A stretch of 64,000 nt of DNA from assembly GCA_964419335.1 (NCBI GenBank), contig CAYQOX010000022.1:1-64000 (forward strand). Direction: 5' to 3'. The translations under genes were made by a program, and so were the position numbers. This stretch comes from CAYQOX01 sp964419335 (GTDB lineage Bacteria > Hinthialibacterota > Hinthialibacteria > Hinthialibacterales > Hinthialibacteraceae). Under the pieces are notes generated by a model that did no database searches, had not been told where the DNA came from, and saw only the letters and a program-made list of their open reading frames with translations. Below are positions 17,398-26,690 of this stretch, piece after piece. Position 1 is the first letter of the stretch, and each line of letters opens with the position of its first letter.

Positions 17398-18225
17398 ATG
17401 AAGAAGAGTAGAAGAAGAGTGAATCAAGTCCTATCCTTTGGCTGTGTTGTTGCTCTTTTGGTAGGCGCGGCGGGATATGTAAGCGCAGCGGAGGGAGATG
17501 AGAACGGTGAGAACAAGAAGATCGGGGTTGGGGCTGAGGCTCCTAAAGAGGCTGAGGTTTTGTTTGATGGCACCCGGGAGATGCTTGATGAAAAGTGGAC
17601 CTATTGGGAAGGGCCGCGGTTTAGTTCTTCTTTACCGATTAAGTGGAAGATTGTCGAAGATCCCGTGGATAAAGGGACGGTGCTGGTGGCGCATGATCCT
17701 GCTGCCGAGGGAGGAAAATACGGTGCGGCGGATATTGTGACGAAGAAAAAATACCGTGATTTTCGTCTCCATGTTGAGTTTCTGGTTCCCCATGAAGGAG
17801 GGAATAGCGGGGTGTATTTACAAAATCGCTATGAGATTCAAATTCTGGATGGGGATAAGGGAAAACATGGCATGGCGGCTGTGATTAATGAGGCGGCGGG
17901 GCCTTATGAGGCGTATCATGGAACCGGGAAATGGAATTCCTATGATATTCAGTTTCGGGCAGCGCGTTTTGATGAGCAAGGGAATCTTACTGAAAAAGCG
18001 TTGGTGACAATCTATTTTAATGGTGTATTAGCCCATAAGAACCAACGGATAGAGAAAGTCTGGGGTGGAGAGAATTCTGGTCTGGATGGGGGAAATCAAG
18101 GAGGTGAAGGGATTACGGATCGTCCTGGTGGGATCAAGCTTCAGTGTGAAGGGCATGAGGTGTTGTACCGCAACATTTGGATTAAAGAACTAGAGATTAA
18201 GGAGCCGGATACATGGTTTGAATAA
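17398..18225 (+). CDS. Secreted DUF1080 (3-keto-disaccharide hydrolase-like) protein
   Basis: 275 residues with a Sec-type signal (about 1-30, VLSFGCVVALLVGAAGYVSAAEG). The mature domain is a concanavalin-like DUF1080 fold: DFRLHVEFLVPHEGGNSGVYLQ near residue 122 and RYEIQILDG just after it are diagnostic. Some family members hydrolyse 3-keto-glycosides; others are only putative. Twenty bases separate it from ribokinase, with GAAAGGAAAATAGG upstream. Placement in a sugar operon with a Tat-exported oxidoreductase fits extracytoplasmic glycoside processing. No catalytic residues can be assigned with confidence. Confidence 0.8.
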   Translation: MKKSRRRVNQVLSFGCVVALLVGAAGYVSAAEGDENGENKKIGVGAEAPKEAEVLFDGTREMLDEKWTYWEGPRFSSSLPIKWKIVEDPVDKGTVLVAHDPAAEGGKYGAADIVTKKKYRDFRLHVEFLVPHEGGNSGVYLQNRYEIQILDGDKGKHGMAAVINEAAGPYEAYHGTGKWNSYDIQFRAARFDEQGNLTEKALVTIYFNGVLAHKNQRIEKVWGGENSGLDGGNQGGEGITDRPGGIKLQCEGHEVLYRNIWIKELEIKEPDTWFE

Positions 18226-18226
18226 A

Positions 18227-18316
18227 GGACTCAATTTGGATGTCAAATTGTCCTAAAGGAAAATTCAATTGTATTTCGATCGATTTACCTCTACCTTATA
18301 GCGTAGAGGTTTTTTC
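18227..18316 (+). terminator. Hairpin and intrinsic terminator after the DUF1080 gene
   Basis: Two structures. A hairpin at 18227-18253 (GGAC-CAATTTG with CAAATTG-TCC) has no T-run. A second at 18287-18310 (ACCTCTAC with GTAGAGGT) is followed by TTTTTT, a standard terminator. The aldo/keto reductase gene begins 27 bases later with a strong GGGAGG, so it may be partly separate. Confidence 0.7.
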
Positions 18317-18342
18317 TATACGAGAGAAATGGGAGGAAAACC

Positions 18343-19338
18343 ATGACCAAGAAACGATCCAGTACGCGTAGAGATTTTTTGAAAACGACGGCATTTACCG
18401 TTTTGGGGAGCAAGTTTGCGACCCCCTCGTGGGCGGATGAAGATAAGCCGATGCCGCAGCGTGAATTTGGGCGATCCGGTGAGAAGGTTTCGCTATTGTG
18501 CCTTGGCGGGCACCATATTGGGCGCCAAGGTGAAGATCAGGAATCGATTGATTTAATCCGAGAAGCCATCGATTTGGGGGTGACTTTTATGGATAATGCC
18601 TGGGAGTATCATGGCGGCCGTTCGGAAGAACGAATGGGACGTGCTTTGGAAGATGGGTATCGCGATAAAGTTTTCTTGATGACCAAGCATCATGGACGCG
18701 ATAAAGAAACAGCGATGAAACATTTAGAAGAAAGTCTACGCCGCTTAAAGACTGACGTGATCGATTTGTGGCAGTTTCATGAAGTTGTGTACGATAAAGA
18801 TCCAGAAATGATTTTTGCGAAGGATGGTGGAATTGAAGCGGCAATTGAAGCTAAGAAACAAGGGAAGGTGCGCTATATTGGATTTACAGGGCATAAAGAT
18901 CCGGAGCATTTTAAGAAGATGCTCTCTTATGATTATGAATGGGATGCGGTACAAATGCCGCTCAATGTTTTAGACGCGCATTTCAAGAGTTTTCGGGAAA
19001 ATATATTGCCCATCCTGCTAGAGCGGGGAATTGCACCGGTGGGGATGAAATCGCTCGCTTCCGGAGCGATTGTACGAAACAACATCGTTCCCGTTAAAGA
19101 TGCTTTGCGATATGTGTTTCGTTTGCCGGTTGCTACGGTGGTATCGGGAATGGAGAACCGGGAATACTTGCATAAGAATGTCCAATTGGCGAAAACATTC
19201 GAGTCTTTGGATGATGAGGCGATGGAAAAGATTCTCGCTAAGACCAAAGAGCCGGCAATGACGGGAGACTATGAACTGTTTAAGACGACCCGGCGATTTG
19301 ATGGGCCTGTTGGGAGAGAACTGCATGGGGTTGGATGA
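18343..19338 (+). CDS. Tat-exported aldo/keto reductase
   Basis: 331 residues. STRRDFLKTTAF at residues 7-18 is a textbook Tat motif, and the following hydrophobic run ends near a PSWAD cleavage region. The AKR barrel shows MDNAWEYHGG (catalytic Asp and Tyr), FLMTKHHG (Lys) and LWQFHEV (His), so the tetrad is complete. Tat export implies the protein folds with its nicotinamide cofactor in the cytoplasm. Such exported AKRs are common beside DUF1080 and Gfo/Idh proteins in PVC-type genomes. Last gene of the sugar cluster. Confidence 0.87.
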   Translation: MTKKRSSTRRDFLKTTAFTVLGSKFATPSWADEDKPMPQREFGRSGEKVSLLCLGGHHIGRQGEDQESIDLIREAIDLGVTFMDNAWEYHGGRSEERMGRALEDGYRDKVFLMTKHHGRDKETAMKHLEESLRRLKTDVIDLWQFHEVVYDKDPEMIFAKDGGIEAAIEAKKQGKVRYIGFTGHKDPEHFKKMLSYDYEWDAVQMPLNVLDAHFKSFRENILPILLERGIAPVGMKSLASGAIVRNNIVPVKDALRYVFRLPVATVVSGMENREYLHKNVQLAKTFESLDDEAMEKILAKTKEPAMTGDYELFKTTRRFDGPVGRELHGVG

Positions 19339-19408
19339 TTATCATTCTACCCATGTTTAAAAAACGCAGTGAAGAGGCGCGGGGGTGTGTTGGGGGTATT
19401 TTTTTACG

Positions 19409-20782
19409 TTACCAGCCGTATTTTTCTGGGCCCCAGGGCTTGCGTTCGAGTTCTTGTTTTACGTAGATGAGTGAATTATTGGATACATCTTCGTTGAGAA
19501 TCACGCCCGCGCCAATGATGCTGTAGCATCCCACTTTAACGCCGGGCATCAGTACGGCGTTGACGCCCGTGCGTGTATAGTCGCCGAGATAGGCTGCGTT
19601 GGCGAAAGGAGAGCCGGTGATTTCGCGCCGTCCTTTGACGCGATGGATGGTTTCTTGATCATCAAAGCGGAGATTGCCGCAAACGGTGGCCGCGCCCAGA
19701 TCGGCAGAACGTCCCAAGACTCCCCAGTATTCACCGTAGTGGAAGGAATAGGCTCCATCCATCATTAGGCCGCCGAATTCCGCCCCGTGGCCGACGATGC
19801 AGCTATTTCCGATCGAAGTGTTGGCTTCGATTTTACAGTATTCCTTAATTTCGGTGTGATCTCCAATAATGCAATTTTCGCCAATGATAGCGCCATCGAT
19901 AATTTTTGTATGGCGGCCAACTTGAATATTCCCTTTCAGCTTTACATCACGGCCGATGAAGGACCCTTCGCCTAGAATGACATATCCCTCGATCTGGGCT
20001 CCATCTTCAATGCGTGCGTCATTGGCGAGTTGGTTTTCATTGATGAGTGCGCATTGATGTTCCAGCAACGCATGGTTGGCTTCCATAAGGTGCCAGGGTT
20101 TATCGATATCGACGAAAAAACCTTGATTTTCCACGGCATGGATGGTTTTCCCGTGGTGCAGCCTATGGCTCACCGATTCTGCCAGTTCGGCTTCTTGGGG
20201 AGGCATGTTTCCCACGTTGACCGAGGTCATGAGGCCGGGATTCTGTGTGAGCGCAGGAATGCATTCTCGGGTGAATCGGTAAATGCCGCAAAGGCGATGG
20301 GTGGCCTGGCGGGGATGGCCAAGGATTTGGGTAATTTTTTTGTTTTTCACATTTGCACAAAGCCATTCATGGGGTGGGCGATGATGGAGGGGATTGACCA
20401 GAGCTGCGCCATCACCGTTGGAAAGAGGGTAATTCAATAAGCGGATTAGATCCTCTTCGTTGAACAATACATCGCCATAGAGGACGAGAAATTCTTCATC
20501 CTTTACGAAGGATAAAGCGAGTAAGAGGGCGTCCGCGGTGCCGCTTTGTTTTTTTTGCTCGACATATTGAATATTGCTTTGCTGACCGATGGCGGATAAA
20601 ACTTGGCCTCCCAGATGTCCGGTTACGACGACGGTATTATTGATCCCGGCTAGGGATAGGGCATCCATTTGCCATTGTATAAGGGGGCGGTTGGCGATGG
20701 GTAAAGCGGCTTTTGCCCAGGTCTCCCCATAGGGCCATAGTTTGCTTCCACGTCCAGCGGCGAGGATAATGGCAGTATTCAT
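19409..20782 (-). CDS. Sugar nucleotidyltransferase with C-terminal left-handed beta-helix (GlmU-like architecture)
   Basis: 457 residues. Residues 1-230 form the NTP-transferase domain: IILAAGRGSKLWP at the start is a variant of the usual GxGTRxxP signature, with the substrate lysine in AKAALP, and VLYGDVLFNEEDL near 100 supplies a metal-binding Asp. From about 245 onward hexapeptide repeats (GEGSFIGRDVKLKGNIQVGR and following) form a beta-helix, as in GlmU. It makes a nucleotide-activated sugar. It lies 22 bases after the DegT aminotransferase in the same direction, with GGGAGAAACTC before its ATG, so the pair likely supports synthesis of an amino sugar. Confidence 0.82.
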   Translation of the reverse strand: MNTAIILAAGRGSKLWPYGETWAKAALPIANRPLIQWQMDALSLAGINNTVVVTGHLGGQVLSAIGQQSNIQYVEQKKQSGTADALLLALSFVKDEEFLVLYGDVLFNEEDLIRLLNYPLSNGDGAALVNPLHHRPPHEWLCANVKNKKITQILGHPRQATHRLCGIYRFTRECIPALTQNPGLMTSVNVGNMPPQEAELAESVSHRLHHGKTIHAVENQGFFVDIDKPWHLMEANHALLEHQCALINENQLANDARIEDGAQIEGYVILGEGSFIGRDVKLKGNIQVGRHTKIIDGAIIGENCIIGDHTEIKEYCKIEANTSIGNSCIVGHGAEFGGLMMDGAYSFHYGEYWGVLGRSADLGAATVCGNLRFDDQETIHRVKGRREITGSPFANAAYLGDYTRTGVNAVLMPGVKVGCYSIIGAGVILNEDVSNNSLIYVKQELERKPWGPEKYGW

Positions 20783-20804
20783 GAGTTTCTCCCAAGTTTA
20801 AGGG

Positions 20805-22037
20805 TTAAGTGTTCAGAGCCTCATCGGCATGATCTTGGATTTTTTGAATTGCGCCGGCGATGTCTTCCATATCGGATTTTGTACCTAAAAACATTTCTTG
20901 AAATAACCACACGCCTTCATCCCGGCATATGCGAATGCATTCGGGGCAGCAATCGTCGTCGAAATGGACGCGTGCTTTGTATAAGGCCTCATAAGCCGGA
21001 GTTTTTTCGGCGAAATGTTGGAAATAAGAATAATGAATAAGGGGCAAATAGCCGGAAGAGCAGGGGATGCCTTCTTTTTCCAGGGCTTCGATAAAGCGCG
21101 CTTTTGGTACATTTTGAAAGGCTTGGGGGGTGTAGCGCAAGATGCCCAGGTGATAGGCATGGCGTGTAGTCTTCTCATAGGAATCTGTCATGCTTATGCC
21201 TTCAATATCGTTGAGTAAGGATCGCAAATAGGCTGCGTTTTGTTCGCGGATTTTCATTTGTTCTTCCATGCGTTCGAGTCCAACATTGAGCAATGCGGCT
21301 TGAAACGCACCCATGCGGTGATTTCCTCCCATCTCGTGATGGTCATACCATGCTCCCCCTTTAACGCGTCCGCAATTGACGAAACTGCGTAAGCGTTCAT
21401 ACAAGGCTTCATCATTTGTAACAATGGCTCCGCCTTCACCGGAGGTGAGATTTTTCGAGGATTGGAAGGAGAAGGTTCCCATGTGGCCGATGGCGCCAAC
21501 CCGTTCGTCACGCCACTCAGCCCCATGGGCTTGGGCTGCATCTTCCATAACCCACAGGTTGTGTTCCTGAGCAATTGCCATGATTTCATCCATATGGGCC
21601 GGATTCCCTGCAATGTGGACTGGAATGATGGCTTTGGTTTGGGGGGTGATGGCTTTTCGAATTGCTTGGGGATCGAGGTTATAGGTTGTGGGATCGATAT
21701 CGGCAAACACGGGAATCGCGTTGGCCATGAGAACGCCAATGCCAGTGGCAATGAAGGTATAGGGAGGGATAATTACCTGATCGCCGGGACCAATGCCTAA
21801 GGCTTGCATGGCGATATAGATGGCGTCGGTTCCGTTGGTGCAGGCAACCGCGTAGTGGGCGTCACAGAAGGAGGCAAAATTCTTTTCAAAGGCTTCAATG
21901 GCACTGGAACCGATGCCCCATGCATCTTCTCTTAGGGTTTTGAGTAAGGCTTCTTCTTCCCGATGATCAAAAATTGGCCATGTAGGAAAAGGTTGGGTTC
22001 GGTAAGGCTGTCCTCCCTGGATTGCAAGATGGGGCAT
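20805..22037 (-). CDS. DegT/DnrJ/EryC1/StrS-family PLP aminotransferase
   Basis: 410 residues. The PLP lysine is K195 in FSFQSSKNLTSGEGGA, the cofactor Asp lies in WVMEDAAQAHGA (about 162-173), and the CTNGTDAIYIAM loop at 66-77 binds phosphate. ATG 22037 is chosen because AAGGAGAA lies eight bases upstream and the longer frame adds only a non-conserved tail. These enzymes transaminate keto-sugar nucleotides, or in some cases inosose-type substrates. It leads a two-gene operon with the nucleotidyltransferase. Confidence 0.88.
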   Translation of the reverse strand: MPHLAIQGGQPYRTQPFPTWPIFDHREEEALLKTLREDAWGIGSSAIEAFEKNFASFCDAHYAVACTNGTDAIYIAMQALGIGPGDQVIIPPYTFIATGIGVLMANAIPVFADIDPTTYNLDPQAIRKAITPQTKAIIPVHIAGNPAHMDEIMAIAQEHNLWVMEDAAQAHGAEWRDERVGAIGHMGTFSFQSSKNLTSGEGGAIVTNDEALYERLRSFVNCGRVKGGAWYDHHEMGGNHRMGAFQAALLNVGLERMEEQMKIREQNAAYLRSLLNDIEGISMTDSYEKTTRHAYHLGILRYTPQAFQNVPKARFIEALEKEGIPCSSGYLPLIHYSYFQHFAEKTPAYEALYKARVHFDDDCCPECIRICRDEGVWLFQEMFLGTKSDMEDIAGAIQKIQDHADEALNT

Positions 22038-22220
22038 AAATTCATTCTCCTTTTTTGTGAGGGTAAAGCAATCCATTCACACTGTAATTTATGTGTACGA
22101 ATGGAATCTTCAAAAGATCATAGTTATAATAATAGAAAAACTGGTTAAAATTATAAACCGAAGTCAATCTGAAAGTCTATTCAAGACGGTAAAGATCAGT
22201 TACTTTTTTCAGGAGTTGTG

Positions 22221-24095
22221 ATGTCGGATTTTGATGTTATCGTGGTTGGTGGAGGTCATGCCGGATGCGAAGCGGCCGCGGCCTCTGCGAATATGGGCGT
22301 AAAAACTGCCTTGCTTACCTTCGATTTGGATGCACTGGCGAAGATGTCGTGTAATCCCGCCATCGGCGGGGTGGCTAAGGGGCAGCTGGTGCGTGAGATC
22401 GATGCCCTGGGCGGGATTATGGGGCGGGTATCGGACCGTGCAGGAATTCATTTTCGGATACTCAATGCTTCGAAAGGTCCGGCAGTACGTTCGCCCCGAG
22501 CGCAGGCAGATTCACCGCGATATTGCCAGTACATGCGGGAGTGTTTGGAGAGAATTTCGAATCTTACGCTTTTGCAGGGCGAAGGTTCTTCGGTCCTGGT
22601 GGAGAATGGCCAGGTCACAGGGGTTGCGGATCGTCAGGGGAATAAGCTTTATGGGCGCATGGTGATCCTTACGCCGGGAACTTTTCTTGGCGGTTTACTG
22701 CATTTTGGCCTTGAAACAAAGCAGGGCGGCCGAATTGGTGATAGTCCTTCTTTGGTGTTAGCGGAAAATCTTCGCGAGCTTGGCTTTTCTTTGGGGCGAT
22801 TAAAAACTGGAACTCCGGCACGTTTAAATAAACATACGATCGATTTCTCTTCCATGGAGAAACAGTATGGGGATGAACCGCCTGCTCCCTTTTCTTATCA
22901 TCCTGAAATTCAAGTGCGTAATCAGGTGTGTTGTTATATTACCCGCACGGAGCAAGAAACGCATGATATTATAGCCCATAGCCTTGACCGATCTCCACTG
23001 TATACGGGAAAAATTACTGGGATAGGACCCCGTTATTGTCCCTCGATTGAGGATAAGATTTATCGATTTCCTGATAAGAGTTCGCATCCAATTTTTGTTG
23101 AACCTGAAGGGTTGGATACCGATTTAGTCTATCCCAATGGCATTTCGACCAGTCTTCCTTTGGATGTGCAGGAAGCCTTCATCCATACGATTCCGGGGTT
23201 GGAAGGTGCTGAGATTGTGAAGCCCGGTTATGCGGTGGAGTATTTCTTTTCGAATCCCCAAGACTTGTATCCATGGCTAGAGAGCAAACGTGTCGCAGGT
23301 CTGTTTATGGCAGGGCAGATTAATGGAACCTCAGGCTATGAAGAGGCTGCCGCGCAGGGATTTATCGCGGGTATTAATGCGGCATTGCGGGTGCAAGGGG
23401 CTGAACCGTTTATTCTTGGCCGCGATGAAGCCTTTATCGGCGTTTTGGTGGATGACCTCGTGACCAAAGGGGTGGAAGAGCCTTACCGGCTATTCACTTC
23501 TTCGGCGGAATATCGATTGTTGTTACGTCAGGATAATGCTGATTTTCGGCTGCAGGAAAAGGGCTATGATTTGGGATTGATTCCCCGTGATTGGCATGAA
23601 GAAATGCTGCGATGGAAGAAGGATCTTGGTGAACTGCGGGATGAGCTTAAGAAAAAAATCATTCCACCGACGGCGGAGATGCAATCCCTTTTTGCGGAGA
23701 TGGAACTAGGTTCGATTTCGCACAATACTTCGTTGCTGCAAATTCTACGCCGCGCGAAGATGAAGCCGGAGTATCTTGTGCGTTTTGGGGTGGATATTTC
23801 TTCTTATCATTCTCGAGTACTGGAACAGTTGGATATCGAAACCAAGTATCAAGGTTACATTGAACGTCAGCTTAAAGAAATAGAAGAAGACCGCAAGGCT
23901 GATCGCCGTCCTATCCCGCCTGATCTTGATTATGATGCGATTTCGACGATGCGTAATGAAGCGAAGGAAAAGTTCAAGCGAGTGCAGCCCGCGACGCTTG
24001 GGCAGGCTTCCCGTATTCCGGGAATTTTTCCTGCAGATATTACCGTACTGTGGGTAAGTATTATGAAACACACGCGCGAGACTTCTGCCGCATGA
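22221..24095 (+). CDS. mnmG: tRNA uridine-5-carboxymethylaminomethyl modification enzyme MnmG
   Basis: 624 residues, the normal length. With MnmE it modifies U34 of tRNAs reading split codon boxes. The FAD-binding motif VVGGGHAGCEAA is at residues 8-19; KMSCNPAIGGVAKGQLVREI near 45 and the second signature GYEEAAAQGFIAG near 372 are MnmG-specific. AGGAG lies five bases before ATG 22221 (a GTG just upstream in frame is less likely). Monocistronic, with a terminator at 24291-24320. No mnmE or rsmG is adjacent. Confidence 0.97.
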   Translation: MSDFDVIVVGGGHAGCEAAAASANMGVKTALLTFDLDALAKMSCNPAIGGVAKGQLVREIDALGGIMGRVSDRAGIHFRILNASKGPAVRSPRAQADSPRYCQYMRECLERISNLTLLQGEGSSVLVENGQVTGVADRQGNKLYGRMVILTPGTFLGGLLHFGLETKQGGRIGDSPSLVLAENLRELGFSLGRLKTGTPARLNKHTIDFSSMEKQYGDEPPAPFSYHPEIQVRNQVCCYITRTEQETHDIIAHSLDRSPLYTGKITGIGPRYCPSIEDKIYRFPDKSSHPIFVEPEGLDTDLVYPNGISTSLPLDVQEAFIHTIPGLEGAEIVKPGYAVEYFFSNPQDLYPWLESKRVAGLFMAGQINGTSGYEEAAAQGFIAGINAALRVQGAEPFILGRDEAFIGVLVDDLVTKGVEEPYRLFTSSAEYRLLLRQDNADFRLQEKGYDLGLIPRDWHEEMLRWKKDLGELRDELKKKIIPPTAEMQSLFAEMELGSISHNTSLLQILRRAKMKPEYLVRFGVDISSYHSRVLEQLDIETKYQGYIERQLKEIEEDRKADRRPIPPDLDYDAISTMRNEAKEKFKRVQPATLGQASRIPGIFPADITVLWVSIMKHTRETSAA

Positions 24096-24290
24096 GAGTG
24101 ATGTCGGTGGTAGACTTTCTTAACAGGGTCTCGCTTGTATTACTACAATAACAATGCTGTTTGGTTAGTGCCCCTGTTTGTACGGTATAAAGAATGCAGG
24201 ATGTTCCCTGATTGTAGATCACCAACTCTTTGACTTTGTTTGAGATAGAGTAACCTACTTTTTTGGTAATGTCTAAACTAAGAGGGGTGA

Positions 24291-24320
24291 GGGGATTTTC
24301 TATGGGAGAAAATCTCCTTT
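24291..24320 (+). terminator. Intrinsic terminator after mnmG
   Basis: GGGGATTTTCT pairs with AGAAAATCTCC (one G-U pair) around ATGGG, followed by TTT. About 195 bases past the mnmG stop; nothing else is seen in that stretch. Confidence 0.55.
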
Positions 24321-24341
24321 GAGTTATTAGAACCTGTTATA

Positions 24342-24377
24342 GAAAAGGCGTATGGTTTATTTTCCATACGCCTTTTC
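24342..24377. terminator. Bidirectional terminator between mnmG and the PPi-PFK gene
   Basis: GAAAAGGCGTATGG pairs perfectly with CCATACGCCTTTTC (14 bp), giving U-rich tails on both strands. It lies 22 bases past the PFK stop. Confidence 0.85.
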
Positions 24378-24398
24378 ATCATTTAACGAGTAGAGGAA

Positions 24399-25622
24399 TT
24401 ATATTTTTTCAACAACTGGAGCGAACAAACGGTTGGCTTCTGGAGCGGGACCCATGAGGGGGAGTACGTATTGGCGGAAAGCTTCGGTCACGTTATTGCT
24501 TTCGGCATTGAGAAATTCGTTGGCCATCACTTTGGTTTTCGCGGCGATTTCATCTAGTGCAGCGAGATCATATTCAACCGCGTAGTTGCCAACCCGTTTG
24601 ATGACCACGGAGCCATCGATATTATGCCAAAGGGCGTATTGAGCCGCTTTTTCGCCCACTTCACGGGCTTCATGCATATCCACTTCGGAGTAACATCCGA
24701 GGAAGCATCGTTGAGGATAGCCCAAGGTGTCTGCACGCACACGTTTGATTTTCAATTCATCTTTAATCAAGTTCGAGAGTACATCGCCTAAGGCACCGGT
24801 ACCTGAAAGCTGCACATTGCCGTGAGCATCACGATCCGCTTTGCCGCTGATGCTCACCACGACCGGGACTTCTTTTCCATTTTCGTCTTTCTCGCTCCAA
24901 ATGCCTTCCGAGACCGCGATGATACAGCGTCCATATTGTGAGTAAATCGCATCCACATCTTTTAAAAATTGTTCTTGATCGAATTGTCGTTCGGGAACAT
25001 AAACCAAATGGGGACCGTCATCGGGAAAGCGACGATAGGCCGCCGAGGCGGCTGTTAAGAAGCCTGCATGGCGTCCCATGACGACTCCGATGTAAACCCC
25101 TGGTAGCGCGCGGTTATCCAGGTTTACTCCTGCAAAGGCTTGGGCAACATATTTCGCTGCGGAGCCGTAGCCAGGACAATGATCGGTGACCATGAGGTCA
25201 TTGTCGATAGTTTTGGGAACATGAACGCAACGACATTCATAGCCATCTTCTTCAGCGAACTGATTGACCAACCGGCAGGTATCTGAGGAATCGTTTCCCC
25301 CGATATAGAAGAAATAGCGAATATTATATTTTTTGAATACATCAAAAATCTTCCGGCAATAATCGACGTCTGGTTTATCCCGGGTTGAGCCGAGAGCCGC
25401 GCCCGGTGTCAAGGCGACTTGTTCCAAGTTGTGAGAGGTGGCTTGGGTGAGATCGGTGAAATCTTCGTCAATAATTCCACGGACCCCATGACGTGCGCCA
25501 TAAACATGAGTGACTTGGGGGAATTTACGGCATTCTAAAGCCGCTCCAACGAGACTTTGATTGATGACGGCTGTCGGTCCGCCTCCTTGTGCGATAATTG
25601 CTTTTCCTTTGAGTTCAGCCAT
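24399..25622 (-). CDS. pfp: Diphosphate-dependent 6-phosphofructokinase
   Basis: 407 residues. Interconverts fructose 6-phosphate and fructose 1,6-bisphosphate. GGGPTAVIN (12-20) and GGND at 108-111 form the phosphoryl-donor site, and PKTIDND at 136-142 is the catalytic loop; the lysine where ATP enzymes have glycine, plus the Asp ending GGND, are the features that mark pyrophosphate use. GMG-like VVMGRHAGF near 180 binds the sugar phosphate. AAAGGAGT precedes the ATG. PPi dependence is inferred from these residues. Such enzymes work reversibly and save ATP. Confidence 0.88.
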   Translation of the reverse strand: MAELKGKAIIAQGGGPTAVINQSLVGAALECRKFPQVTHVYGARHGVRGIIDEDFTDLTQATSHNLEQVALTPGAALGSTRDKPDVDYCRKIFDVFKKYNIRYFFYIGGNDSSDTCRLVNQFAEEDGYECRCVHVPKTIDNDLMVTDHCPGYGSAAKYVAQAFAGVNLDNRALPGVYIGVVMGRHAGFLTAASAAYRRFPDDGPHLVYVPERQFDQEQFLKDVDAIYSQYGRCIIAVSEGIWSEKDENGKEVPVVVSISGKADRDAHGNVQLSGTGALGDVLSNLIKDELKIKRVRADTLGYPQRCFLGCYSEVDMHEAREVGEKAAQYALWHNIDGSVVIKRVGNYAVEYDLAALDEIAAKTKVMANEFLNAESNNVTEAFRQYVLPLMGPAPEANRLFAPVVEKI

Positions 25623-25840
25623 TGGAAATGACTCCTTTGATAGTATTGGAATAGAATGATTTTTAACGTTTTCTATAAAGTATACGAGTTATGTGTAGGG
25701 GTAAGTGAGAAGCGTTAATTATTATTCTTGAATGAAATATCCCCCTTTTTACCATAATTTCAACCCGCTTCCTGATCAAGTTCCATCAGCGATGGATATG
25801 TGAGAAGGGCGCAAAATAAAGGATCGTTTTTGGATGTTGG

Positions 25841-26650
25841 TTATTCTTCTTCATCGATATGCGGATTGGCAGGTGGATCCTCAGTTTTATAAGGGAATGA
25901 ATCATCGATGGGAGTCTCGGATAATTCTTTGAGGTAACGGCTAACGCGTTCTACGATGATTTGAACGAGTTTTTCTCCTTTTTCTTTCGTAGCGGGATGA
26001 GGATTTCCTACACCTGTATTTGTAGTCAAGATATGCCAAGGGCGGGTGATATTCACCCAGCCTTCTTGAATACCATAAAGGCGGGGTGTTTTAACTTGGC
26101 CTTTATCGGCGAGTGAGACATCTACGAGTTCAGGGAATAAATACATGCCAATGCTAGTTTCCATTTCTCCCGCATGATCTCCCGCATCTGTGAAAAGTTC
26201 ATCATAATAATCCGCAGCGACCTGATACCAATTGATCAGGCTGAGATGTACTTGAGTTTTTCCGTAAAATTCGCGCAGGGTGTGTTTGAAATCGTTTCCG
26301 CCGTGGCCATTGAGTAAAACCAATTTGCGAACTCCCTGGGTCTCTAAGGAGACGATAATATCTCGAATGACGACATCCAAAGTGGATGGATTCAATGAAA
26401 TGACCATAGGATAGGATAATTGATTGGTATTGACGCCATAAGGGATGGCAGGCAGCAAGGCGACTTTGGCGCCCATGGAATGTGCTTTCTCACAGATGAG
26501 ATCACCCAGAATTGTAGTTGTTAGGGTGTCGGTACCGTAAGGCATGTGTAAATTATGGGGTTCGGTAGCTCCAATGGGGAGCATGGCGATTTTATAGGGT
26601 ATTTGGCGAACATAACTGTATTTGACTTCATCGAGTTTCCAAGGTTTCAT
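25841..26650 (-). CDS. Creatininase-family amidohydrolase
   Basis: 269 residues. The creatininase metal site is visible: GATEPHNLHMPYGTDT at 28-43 (E30, H35, D41), GHGGND near 114, and HAGEMET near 158 with its Glu. Family members open cyclic amides (creatinine) or act in cofactor pathways such as mycofactocin, F420-like or riboflavin-related hydrolyses. Nothing nearby tells which. ATG 26650 is preferred to a TTG two codons earlier. It lies 40 bases after aroK in the same direction and may be co-transcribed. Confidence 0.82.
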   Translation of the reverse strand: MKPWKLDEVKYSYVRQIPYKIAMLPIGATEPHNLHMPYGTDTLTTTILGDLICEKAHSMGAKVALLPAIPYGVNTNQLSYPMVISLNPSTLDVVIRDIIVSLETQGVRKLVLLNGHGGNDFKHTLREFYGKTQVHLSLINWYQVAADYYDELFTDAGDHAGEMETSIGMYLFPELVDVSLADKGQVKTPRLYGIQEGWVNITRPWHILTTNTGVGNPHPATKEKGEKLVQIIVERVSRYLKELSETPIDDSFPYKTEDPPANPHIDEEE

Positions 26651-26690
26651 GAGCAAGGCCTTTTTAAATAGAAATATTTTATTCTTATTC

